The notes below the pieces were generated by a model. The model made no database searches and was not told the origin of the DNA. It worked only from the letters and a program-made list of their open reading frames with translations. Both the position numbers and the translations under genes were made by a program. Source: Pseudobdellovibrionaceae bacterium (GTDB lineage: Bacteria > Bdellovibrionota > Bdellovibrionia > Bdellovibrionales > Bdellovibrionaceae). From it: a stretch of DNA of 14,333 bases. Below, one piece after another: positions 7,393 to 13,257 of this stretch (its first letter is position 1; every line of letters begins with the position of its first letter). The stretch lies in the NCBI GenBank assembly GCA_014376325.1, contig JACMRP010000141.1, forward strand, positions 1-14,333. The letters run 5' to 3'.

Positions 7393-7397
7393 TTTAG
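7393..7397. repeat. right target-site duplication (TTTAG) of the MITE-like element
   Basis: This is the second TTTAG copy, directly outside the right inverted repeat. One base (G 7398) separates it from the TTA that is the stop codon of the leftward flavin reductase gene at 7399-7401. Confidence 0.65.
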
Positions 7398-7398
7398 G

Positions 7399-7956
7399 TT
7401 ATTTTCGTTTTGTTTGGTGGGCGGCGTAGTCTGTGAATTTTGCTAACAGTTTTGGGAGGCCTGCCTTGATTCGTTCCTCGGTGAGTTCTCCTTCGGCGTT
7501 GAAGGCTTTGTCCGCTAGAGCCATGCCCAGCATCTCCGGGAAGACGAAGCAGCCTTGAGTTTCTAGTGCTTGGCGAATTTGCCAAAGACCCCGGTTCGTT
7601 CCGATCATGCTCGGAGTCGCGCCCATCAGCAGCACTTGCTTGCCGGTCCACGGGTCCGGCTTCGCGCGCGAAGTCCAGTCGATCGCATTTTTTAGTGTAC
7701 CCGGAATTCCCGCATTGTATTCGGGACTCGCGATAATGACGGCATCGGCCGCCGCGATCGCGTCCACCATTTTTTGCGCCGCCGCCGGAATACCCGTCGC
7801 CGCTTCGATATCGCCGTCGTAAAGTGGCATCAGGAATTCGTTAAACTCCATCAAGGTCACTTCCTGCCCCGCTGGCATCATCTTCTGCGCATTGCGGATC
7901 AGTTTTTTGTTGAGAGAGTCTTTGCGGAAAGAAGCGGCGAACATAAGAATTTTCAA
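7399..7956 (-). CDS. NADPH-dependent FMN reductase family protein (flavodoxin-like fold)
   Basis: A 185-aa cytoplasmic flavoprotein of the NADPH-dependent FMN reductase family (ChrR/YieF and azoreductase-like). The N-terminal strand and phosphate loop FAASFRKDSLNKKL (6-19) bind FMN phosphate. SPEYNAGIPGTLKNAIDW follows, the hallmark flavin-binding loop of this family, and a GATPSMIGTNRG segment lies near the second FMN contact. Likely activity is NAD(P)H-dependent reduction of quinones, azo compounds, chromate or free flavin; the physiological substrate is unknown. It begins at TTG 7956, supported by AGAGG about 6 nt upstream. It is last in a leftward run after the cysteine-rich gene (45-bp gap) and faces the thioesterase gene across the 116-bp element. 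Confidence 0.87.
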   Translation of the reverse strand: MKILMFAASFRKDSLNKKLIRNAQKMMPAGQEVTLMEFNEFLMPLYDGDIEAATGIPAAAQKMVDAIAAADAVIIASPEYNAGIPGTLKNAIDWTSRAKPDPWTGKQVLLMGATPSMIGTNRGLWQIRQALETQGCFVFPEMLGMALADKAFNAEGELTEERIKAGLPKLLAKFTDYAAHQTKRK

Positions 7957-8001
7957 AAGGAACCTCTTTGGGAAAATATAAAAAGACGAAGTTAGTTTTA
8001 C

Positions 8002-8460
8002 TTATTCTAAATCTGTTTTGCAAACGACATTCACGCAGCTAACTTTAGTTGCGAGCTCCGCTGCTGCTTGGTCCGATTCGCAACGGGCTTTCGAACGTTT
8101 GAACCATTTATAATATTTGAGGAGGGATTTTTTGTTCAGTCCGCGATTGCGACCGCAGAACGTATCGATCAAGCGGCAATCAGAATCGACTTTGCAAGCG
8201 TACCATTGCGGATCCTCCACCGGCACCGGCTGCGGCGACTGCGAAGCCGCATAGTCAGGCATACAAATTTTGTGAACGGCGGTGCATGCGGGGCTGCAAG
8301 CGTATCTTGCTTGCCGACAAATCAGTCCTTCGCCAACGCTCTTGCAGTCTTCGTTCTTTACGCAGAGATCGGGCTCTTCTTTATATTCGGAGGCGAAACT
8401 AGCGCCGCCCGCGAATAAAGTGCAAATGAACAACAACGATATCAAAACTGCTTTCACCAT
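8002..8460 (-). CDS. small exported cysteine-rich protein, unknown function
   Basis: A 152-aa protein with a clear Sec signal peptide (residues 1-23, hydrophobic core about 4-17, SFA before the likely cut). The predicted mature chain has twelve cysteines, at 33, 39, 48, 55, 59, 66, 89, 95, 102, 127, 142 and 147. This even number suggests up to six disulfides and a periplasmic or extracellular location. There appear to be two modules, each opening with a C-x5-C pattern (CVKNEDC 33-39 and CKVDSDC 89-95), joined by a Ser/Pro/Gln-rich linker at about 71-84. The repeated C-x5-C suggests internal duplication. It starts 3 bp after the methyltransferase stop codon, with a weak ribosome site, so translation is probably coupled. 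I do not recognise the family. Confidence 0.75.
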   Translation of the reverse strand: MVKAVLISLLFICTLFAGGASFASEYKEEPDLCVKNEDCKSVGEGLICRQARYACSPACTAVHKICMPDYAASQSPQPVPVEDPQWYACKVDSDCRLIDTFCGRNRGLNKKSLLKYYKWFKRSKARCESDQAAAELATKVSCVNVVCKTDLE

Positions 8461-8463
8461 TCG

Positions 8464-9327
8464 TTAAGTTCTAGCCCGGGCTTGAACGAACGAATAGAAA
8501 AACACCGCATCGGGATCACTCGCGACCGTGGCCATTTCTTTCTTCATTCCATCGACGATTTCCGGAGTCACAACTTTCGCATCTAGCAACTGCTGACTCG
8601 CGCTGAGCAGAAGCTCTGTCCAATACTCAACGCTGTCTTTGCGCGCTTGGGGATTGCGATTGTCCAAGTGCCAGGTTTTAATTTCGGTTTCGATGTCCTT
8701 ATAACCGAGCTGCACAAGCAAGTTGCCGAGCTTCGCGCCCACGAAGGGATCGCCCTTTTCGGTCAGCTGGTAGTCGTTGAACGCCATCCAGTATTTCCAA
8801 ACATTCGGCGAATAAGGATCTAGGAAAAAGCTCGAGTTCATGACTTCGGTGATGTAGACGGGCGAACCAGGTCGCAAAACCCGGCGTACCTCCGAAAGCA
8901 CGCGCAACGGTTCCGGTACGTGCTCCAAAATCCAGCACAGAAAAGCGCCATCGAAAGAGTTCGCGTTGAACTTCATCGCGGTCGCGTCCATCTGCAAAGT
9001 TTTGAAACGCCCCTTCGCGTACGGAATCTGACTCAAAGCACTTTCCGCGACCGCTAGCTGCTTATCGCTGCGATCTATTCCGGTCAGTCTCAGATCGGGA
9101 AAGCGGCGGAGCAAAATTTCGCTCTGCGCTCCAACGCCGCATCCGACTTCGAGGAGTTCGCCGACGTTCGACAATTCGACGTTCTGGTAAATCTTGTGTT
9201 CTCCGAACCGAGCCTGTTTGCGAAGCCGTGCTTGTTCTTCTGGGGAAAATCCGTGGAGGTAAGGAAATGATTCAGCCATGCCGAAATCGTATGGTGTGAT
9301 CAAAACTTTTTCAACATCCGAAAACAT
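8464..9327 (-). CDS. class I SAM-dependent methyltransferase
   Basis: A 287-aa cytoplasmic Rossmann-fold methyltransferase of the Methyltransf_11/25 type. Motif I is LLEVGCGVGAQ (58-68), the acidic end of strand 2 is GIDRSD (83-88, D85 expected to contact the ribose hydroxyls), a QMDAT segment (112-116) follows, and the post-motif region LCWILEHVPEPLRVLSEVRR (130-149) with VLRPGSPVYITE (150-161) is typical of small-molecule methyltransferases of the UbiE-like group. The substrate is not predictable. ATG 9327 is supported by AGGA about 9 nt upstream; an internal ATG at residue 17 (MAESFPYLHGF) is the alternative and matches where many relatives start. It is the first gene of the leftward run with the cysteine-rich protein and flavin reductase, and divergent from the PilZ gene. 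Confidence 0.85.
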   Translation of the reverse strand: MFSDVEKVLITPYDFGMAESFPYLHGFSPEEQARLRKQARFGEHKIYQNVELSNVGELLEVGCGVGAQSEILLRRFPDLRLTGIDRSDKQLAVAESALSQIPYAKGRFKTLQMDATAMKFNANSFDGAFLCWILEHVPEPLRVLSEVRRVLRPGSPVYITEVMNSSFFLDPYSPNVWKYWMAFNDYQLTEKGDPFVGAKLGNLLVQLGYKDIETEIKTWHLDNRNPQARKDSVEYWTELLLSASQQLLDAKVVTPEIVDGMKKEMATVASDPDAVFFYSFVQARART

Positions 9328-9351
9328 AACTTAAGGTCCTGTAAATCAATT

Positions 9352-9365
9352 TGACGCTTTCGTCA
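9352..9365. promoter_or_regulatory. candidate operator palindrome TGACG-N4-CGTCA
   Basis: TGACGCTTTCGTCA is a perfect 5-bp inverted repeat around four bases, in the 128-bp divergent gap between the methyltransferase and PilZ genes. The same gap has a wider inverted pair ACTTAAGG (9329-9336) and CCTTAAGT (9401-9408), and a 7-bp direct repeat GGTCCTG (9335-9341, 9416-9422). TATTAT at 9390-9395 could be a -10 box for the rightward genes, but no matching -35 is visible. Regulator unknown. Confidence 0.3.
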
Positions 9366-9455
9366 GAAATCGATCCAACAAAAAGACTTTATTATCAAAC
9401 CCTTAAGTCGGGTCCGGTCCTGACCGATACCTTACTTGAAACAAGAGGTGATATT

Positions 9456-10274
9456 ATGCAAACGTTATTTTATGTCTCGTTGAACGGTGGTCATGTAGGA
9501 CCTTATTCCGAAGAGACTATTGTTCAGAAAATTGAAGCCGGCGAGCACCTTTGGACCGACTACGTATATTGCGAGGCGCGCGCCGACTGGATGGTCATCA
9601 TGGAACATCCTACATTTGCTGACAAATTCAAAAACTCTCCGGTGAAAACGGCTCCGAAAGTCCAAGAGTCCGCGAAAGCTTCCATCGCGCCGAACACGAC
9701 TCAGCAAGACGAGAAGTTTAAAGAAAAAGCTTGGTATATCCTGAAAGAAGGAAACAACTACGGTCCGTTCTCTAAATTAGAGCTCGTGCAAATGCTGCAA
9801 GAGAAAACTTTGTTCGAATACGACTACGTTTGGCATACCAAATTAAACGCGTGGAAACGCGTTGCCGAAATAGAAGAGTACGCACCAGAATCTATTCGTT
9901 TGATGAAAGAGTCAGGCGTATCGGAAATTTCCGAAGTGTTCTTCCGTCGCCGTCACGCGCGGGCCTCTTACGGTTGCTCACTCATCGTTCACAATAACAA
10001 AACAGTTTTTAAAGGTCGCAGCATGGAGATTAGCTCTGGCGGCGCCGGTATCCTGATCGACAATCCAAATTTGCAACCGGGACAAAACTTGTTCCTGCAT
10101 TTCCAGCCAGGAGATGGCGTGCCTCCGTTCAACGCGGTCTGCACGGTCGTTAGCAAACAAATGGTGAAAGACACAAAGAGCGCCCTCGATTCCGTCAAAT
10201 ACGGAGTAAAGTTCACAAGCATCAGCCAATCCGTTCGCGAGTCGATTCGTCAATTTACTCAAAAGGCGGCGTGA
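9456..10274 (+). CDS. GYF-GYF-PilZ protein, predicted c-di-GMP effector
   Basis: A 272-aa soluble protein with three domains. Residues about 4-50 and 92-138 are two GYF_2/DUF4339-like repeats (FYVSLNGGHVGPYS and WYILKEGNNYGPFS, each ending near a W-containing DW or AW segment). They are separated by a low-complexity Lys/Ala/Pro linker (about 60-90). Residues about 163-270 form a PilZ domain: RRRHAR (164-169) matches the RxxxR c-di-GMP motif, and EISSGG (191-196) matches the second motif with glutamate in place of the usual Asp/Asn. GYF domains bind proline-rich or other peptides, so this may couple c-di-GMP to a protein partner. The first ATG with a ribosome site (AGAGGTG, 5-6 nt) is 9456; an upstream in-frame TTG at 9351 lacks support. 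Its stop overlaps the next start (TGATG). Confidence 0.85.
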   Translation: MQTLFYVSLNGGHVGPYSEETIVQKIEAGEHLWTDYVYCEARADWMVIMEHPTFADKFKNSPVKTAPKVQESAKASIAPNTTQQDEKFKEKAWYILKEGNNYGPFSKLELVQMLQEKTLFEYDYVWHTKLNAWKRVAEIEEYAPESIRLMKESGVSEISEVFFRRRHARASYGCSLIVHNNKTVFKGRSMEISSGGAGILIDNPNLQPGQNLFLHFQPGDGVPPFNAVCTVVSKQMVKDTKSALDSVKYGVKFTSISQSVRESIRQFTQKAA

Positions 10275-11257
10275 TGCGTTCGTTGTTGCTGGGCTTCGTT
10301 GTCGCCGCACTTTCTTTGATGCAAACAGGGTGCGGCAACGGAGCCGCAACGACGTTTGACATCGATTCGACCACCGAAAACTTTGGTCAGAAAGTTTTGT
10401 ACAACAATAAAGTGGATATCGTAATGATCGTCGATAACTCCACGAGCATGCAACAACATCAAACACGTCTTAGCCAACAAATGCCCAACATGGTTGCGGC
10501 GCTTCAGGCACTGAGAATGGATTACCACATTGTCGTCATCACCACGAGTGTGGGCTCAGGCGGGGACGGCGGAGTTTTCCGTGGCAGTCCTTCGATTCTT
10601 TCAAACGCGACCCCGAATTTAACCGCGACACTGTCCGAGCGAGTCCTTCAAGGCGAAACCGGCAAAGATTTAGAGCGAGGTCTTGAATCCCTGCAGACGG
10701 TTTTGTCGCCGGCATATTTAACGACCGACGGTGCGGGCTTCTTGCGTGATGATGCCTTGCTCGCGATCGTTGAGCTGAGTGACGAAGACGACAGCAGCGC
10801 GGTTTCTGCAAGTACTCTCGCAACTTTTCTAGATAAGCTAAAACCTGCTGCGCAAGACGGTCGAAAATCTTGGATCTTTAATTTCATTGGCGTTCTGGAT
10901 AATTCCAGTACGTGCAGAACTTTTAACGATTATTCGTCACCGGGCACTAAGCAGATGGCGTTGGCGGATCTTGCGGGCGGCACGAAAGAATCGATTTGCA
11001 GTTCGAATTTGACCTCTGCAGTTTCTAATATTAAAGCGCGCATCGTGCAGATCTTGACCGATTTTACACTTGCCGAAAAGCCGGTCGTGTCTACCATCTC
11101 GGTCCGCGTGAACGGCGTGCAGATTCCGCAAGGCGCAACGAACGGTTGGACTTATTTGCTGGAAGGCAAACGTCACCTAGTGCGCTTTCACGGGACTGCG
11201 GTTCCACCGGCAGACGCCGACATCCGCATTGATTACACTCCGGCCGAAGCGCGCTAG
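10274..11257 (+). CDS. vWA-domain lipoprotein
   Basis: A 327-aa protein. The signal peptide MRSLLLGFVVAALSLMQTGC ends at lipobox Cys20, so the protein is predicted to be lipidated; the +2 residue is Gly, which does not give inner-membrane retention under the Asp rule. A von Willebrand factor A domain follows: DIVMIVDNSTSM (48-59) has the MIDAS DxSxS (D54, S56, S58) that binds a divalent metal, and LAIVELSDEDDSS in the middle carries a second acidic cluster. A C-terminal segment of about 80 residues (EKPVVSTISVRVNGVQIP onward) looks like a small beta-rich domain. vWA lipoproteins of this kind are common in predatory delta-type bacteria and are assumed to mediate adhesion or protein contacts. 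ATG overlaps the PilZ stop codon (TGATG), implying coupled translation; GTG 10271 is an alternative start. Confidence 0.85.
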   Translation: MRSLLLGFVVAALSLMQTGCGNGAATTFDIDSTTENFGQKVLYNNKVDIVMIVDNSTSMQQHQTRLSQQMPNMVAALQALRMDYHIVVITTSVGSGGDGGVFRGSPSILSNATPNLTATLSERVLQGETGKDLERGLESLQTVLSPAYLTTDGAGFLRDDALLAIVELSDEDDSSAVSASTLATFLDKLKPAAQDGRKSWIFNFIGVLDNSSTCRTFNDYSSPGTKQMALADLAGGTKESICSSNLTSAVSNIKARIVQILTDFTLAEKPVVSTISVRVNGVQIPQGATNGWTYLLEGKRHLVRFHGTAVPPADADIRIDYTPAEAR

Positions 11258-11299
11258 TCCGATTCCGGTCGAGTTTGCATTCTCATTCTCATTTCATTT

Positions 11300-11322
11300 C
11301 GCTTGCAGTGACTTTGCAAGCG
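11300..11322. repeat. perfect 8-bp inverted repeat downstream of the vWA gene
   Basis: CGCTTGCA (11300-11307) and TGCAAGCG (11315-11322) surround a 7-base loop. No T-run follows directly, so it is a poor intrinsic terminator. It could be a protein-binding palindrome, an mRNA 3' stabilising stem or part of the rpsD promoter region. A pyrimidine-rich stretch of repeated ATTCTC/ATTTC lies just upstream (11279-11299). Confidence 0.4.
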
Positions 11323-11371
11323 TCCCTCACTCCCGCGAATTTCTTCCCGGTTTTTATATTGTGAAATACTG

Positions 11372-11399
11372 ATAGATCCTCTCTCATCAAAGGATCTAT
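11372..11399 (+). promoter_or_regulatory. rpsD leader hairpin that hides the ribosome binding site
   Basis: ATAGATCCT (11372-11380) pairs perfectly with AGGATCTAT (11391-11399), with loop CTCTCATCAA; a G-U pair can extend it to ten. The right arm contains the Shine-Dalgarno AAAGGA (11389-11394), and the stem ends 2 nt before the ATG. Folding would block initiation, which fits feedback control by S4. A TATATT at 11355-11360 could be the -10 box; transcription would then begin just before the hairpin. Confidence 0.5.
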
Positions 11400-11401
11400 T
11401 C

Positions 11402-12019
11402 ATGATTAAAGAACCTCGCTTCAAACGCCAACGACGCTTACTGATGGAATTGCCAGGCCTTGGCAAGCCCGGAGCTTTGGCAAGACGTCCGTATCCCCCT
11501 GGTCAGCACGGGCAATCCCGACAAAAATATTCTGAGTTCGCGTTGCAGCTCGAAGAAAAACAGCGTTTGCGTTTTCATTACCTTGTTCGCGAAGAGCAAT
11601 TCCGTCGTTTGATCGAGCGAGCGAAACGCGTGCGCGGCGCGAACTGGATGGAAGCACTCATCAATATTTTAGAAAAGCGGCTAGATAATTTATTGTTTCG
11701 CCTGGGCTTCGCTCAAAGTATTCCGGCGGCCCGCCAGATGATTTCACACGGGAAAGTGCGCGTGAACGGGAAGAAAGTGGATATCTCTTCGCAGACTTTG
11801 AAAGTCGGCGATCAGATTTCTTTGAAAGACGAAGCTTACGAAAATCAGGCTTATTATTTAGCGAAACAGGCCCCACGACTTGAATTGGCAGATTTTCTGA
11901 CGAAAGAAGAAGTCGACGGCAAAGAAATTGGGAGGCTGATCGATGAGCCGAAAATGGAAGCGGTTCCTTTTCCCTTCAATCCAAATCTTGTCATCAGCTA
12001 CTACTCACTGCGAGGTTAA
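11402..12019 (+). CDS. rpsD: 30S ribosomal protein S4, zinc-free (C-minus) form, stand-alone
   Basis: A 205-aa S4 homolog. It has the conserved YPPGQHG (31-37), SEFALQLEEKQRLRF (44-58) and RLDNLLFRLGFA (93-104). It also has the S4 RNA-binding fold: AARQMISHGKVRVNGKKVDI (109-128) and LKVGDQISL (133-141). The N-terminus lacks the MARYTGP start and the four zinc-binding cysteines of C-plus S4, and instead resembles cyanobacterial or plastid S4 (PRFKRQRRL.ELPGL). S4 nucleates 30S assembly on 16S rRNA and represses its own synthesis in several bacteria. Here it is not beside rpsM, rpsK or rpoA, so it may be a second, paralogous copy; the rest of the genome would settle this. AAAGGA 7 nt before the ATG gives the start, within a hairpin. 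A small gene follows after 1 bp. Confidence 0.92.
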   Translation: MIKEPRFKRQRRLLMELPGLGKPGALARRPYPPGQHGQSRQKYSEFALQLEEKQRLRFHYLVREEQFRRLIERAKRVRGANWMEALINILEKRLDNLLFRLGFAQSIPAARQMISHGKVRVNGKKVDISSQTLKVGDQISLKDEAYENQAYYLAKQAPRLELADFLTKEEVDGKEIGRLIDEPKMEAVPFPFNPNLVISYYSLRG

Positions 12020-12020
12020 T

Positions 12021-12227
12021 ATGCGATTCGCAAAGCTTGTAAATGCCGAAGAAATCCTCTTCGAAGAAAATTTTGTAGATACTTTAACGCTCAACTTGGG
12101 TGGTGAAAAGTTTGTCATGGATTTGGGCACGTTGATTGACCTTTCTTACCGCTGCGCAGCTTTTGCCTCTTATCTGGAGTCGAAAGAGGCAGAGCAAAAT
12201 CATTGCGTTTGCAAGAACTTGCACTAA
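12021..12227 (+). CDS. small hypothetical protein downstream of rpsD
   Basis: A 68-aa ORF starting one base after the rpsD stop, with GAGG about 5 nt before its ATG, so it is probably co-translated with rpsD. The sequence (MRFAKLVNAEEILFEENF onward) is mixed alpha/beta, acidic in its first third, with no signal peptide or membrane segment. It ends with a short Cys/His-rich tail (HCVCKNLH) that could bind metal. No family recognised. It could be a real small gene or a short by-product of the junction; the good ribosome site and tight spacing favour a real gene. Confidence 0.5.
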   Translation: MRFAKLVNAEEILFEENFVDTLTLNLGGEKFVMDLGTLIDLSYRCAAFASYLESKEAEQNHCVCKNLH

Positions 12228-12316
12228 ATGGCTCCAGCAAATTAGGCGCCGATCTTGCTTTGTTATGGGACAAACAAACCGTTGGTGGCAAAATGCCATC
12301 GCAGAAAGGTCCTTTC

Positions 12317-12490
12317 ATGAACAAAACTATCGTAATAGGTCTGATCGAAAGTTGGCTTCATTTTACCGCTTGTACTGAAGAACAAGTCACTTCCACAATC
12401 ATCGGCGTTGGTGTGGGCATCGGCGCAATCGCAAATGATCGCGATCGTCATGAAAGACATCAGGAACTTGACCGATATATTTTCATTTAA
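12317..12490 (+). CDS. tiny predicted lipoprotein with glycine-rich segment, possibly degenerate
   Basis: A 57-aa ORF with AAAGG 7 nt before the ATG. The N-terminus is signal-like (MNKTIVIGLIESWLHFTAC) with a lipobox-like FTAC at Cys19, but Glu11 and His15 interrupt the hydrophobic core, which is unusual for an intact signal. A glycine-alternating segment IIGVGVGIGAIA (28-39) could be a glycine zipper or membrane segment, followed by a charged Asp/Arg/His tail. The stop codon shares a base with the next ATG (TAATG). Upstream, GAAAGG-T-CCTTTC (12304-12316) is a palindrome spanning the ribosome site, and GGTGGCA-AAA-TGCCATC (12284-12300) is a short hairpin with one G-T pair. Family not recognised; it may be a small lipoprotein or a decaying gene. 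Confidence 0.45.
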   Translation: MNKTIVIGLIESWLHFTACTEEQVTSTIIGVGVGIGAIANDRDRHERHQELDRYIFI

Positions 12491-12711
12491 TGCAAAAAGA
12501 TATGGCAATAGTTTTTGAATTCGTATGGGAAATATTTTTTGAATTTATTCTAAGTGCTCCGGGAGCCGCAGTCTTGTGGTTGAAGCGCGGTGGAAAAGAA
12601 GCTTATCAATTGATTCTTTCAAATGATCAAAACAAATGCGCAAGTATTGGTCTTGCTGTATGGATCATTGCGATTGCATCCATCTCGGTCCTCGTCAGGC
12701 TCAACTCTTAG
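12490..12711 (+). CDS. small hypothetical membrane protein
   Basis: A 73-aa ORF whose ATG shares one base with the preceding stop. It has two hydrophobic stretches: an amphipathic, aromatic-rich N-terminal part (VFEFVWEIFFEFIL, 8-21) and a clear C-terminal transmembrane helix (about 52-69). Between them is a basic loop (LKRGGKEAYQLILSNDQNK). A second ATG at residue 5 is possible; the ribosome site is weak in both cases. No family recognised. A terminator follows about 75 bp downstream. Confidence 0.5.
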   Translation: MQKDMAIVFEFVWEIFFEFILSAPGAAVLWLKRGGKEAYQLILSNDQNKCASIGLAVWIIAIASISVLVRLNS

Positions 12712-12786
12712 TAAGTTGTTTCTTATACGCTGCTGAATGAATGGAACATTTTAAAGCGATGAGCGCATTATGCACATCGTGATCGT

Positions 12787-12806
12787 AAAACGCGCTGCGG
12801 TTTTTT
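12787..12806 (+). terminator. intrinsic terminator, possibly bidirectional
   Basis: AAAACGCGCTGCGGTTTTTT forms an A/T-flanked GC hairpin: AAAAC pairs with GTTTT, one bulged G, a CG/CG inner pair and a 3-nt loop, ending in six T residues on the plus strand. It lies between the convergent 73-aa gene and the leftward thioesterase gene. On the minus strand four T residues follow the same stem, so it could serve both. Confidence 0.55.
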
Positions 12807-12813
12807 CAACGGA

Positions 12814-13257
12814 TTAAAGTTGCACCACGAAGACGCCATCCAGCTTCGCGCACAAAACTCCCTGGCAGTACACGCGAACTTTAATAACTTCGCGGACTTT
12901 CTTCCAGCGCGCTAGATCTTCGTAGAATTTTTGATACGCTTCCACTCCGTTAAATTCACAGATGATGTCAAAGTCGCTAGTCACGGGCTTCATATACTGA
13001 ATGTCGCCTTTTTGAATCACGAGGTTGTTGGTTTTGATTTTTTCGCACTCAACGCCTAGGTAAACTAGGCTGTAGGCCGCAAGTACGGAAAGTGTGTAGA
13101 GGCTTCCGCCGAAGGCCGTGCCCTTGTGATTGATGTTTTCGTTCAAACGCGCACGAATTTCCACGCGATTCGGGGTCGCTTCGACGAATTCGAAGCCCAG
13201 GAATTTCGACACTGGAATGTCGCGATTTAATTTTGCTAACAGTTCCTGCGGCGTCAT
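12814..13257 (-). CDS. YiiD C-terminal-type hotdog thioesterase
   Basis: A 147-aa hotdog-fold protein of the group found as the C-terminal domain of YiiD. The main helix region NINHKGTAFGGSLYTLSVLA (40-59) carries the NHKGTAFGGS signature, preceded by a short strand region (GFEFVEATPNRVEIRARL, 21-38) and followed by the remaining strands (NLVIQKGDIQYMKPV). Such proteins are putative acyl thioesterases, cytoplasmic, substrate unknown. ATG 13257 overlaps the exporter stop by four bases (ATGA), so translation is coupled and the gene is the tail of the exporter operon. It is distinct from the 4HBT-type thioesterase after phnE, sharing the fold but not the signature. Confidence 0.85.
   Translation of the reverse strand: MTPQELLAKLNRDIPVSKFLGFEFVEATPNRVEIRARLNENINHKGTAFGGSLYTLSVLAAYSLVYLGVECEKIKTNNLVIQKGDIQYMKPVTSDFDIICEFNGVEAYQKFYEDLARWKKVREVIKVRVYCQGVLCAKLDGVFVVQL

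Noticed and set aside
9351..9455. TTG start adding 35 residues to the PilZ protein
   Set aside because: No ribosome site, and the extension shows no domain; ATG 9456 has a good site and begins directly at the GYF domain.
9978..10466. Leftward 162-aa open frame under the PilZ and vWA genes
   Set aside because: Shadow of two well-supported genes; cysteine- and arginine-rich with no motif.
12136..12378. Alternative rightward frame of 80 aa through the small-gene region
   Set aside because: No ribosome site and it overlaps two better-supported small ORFs in other frames.
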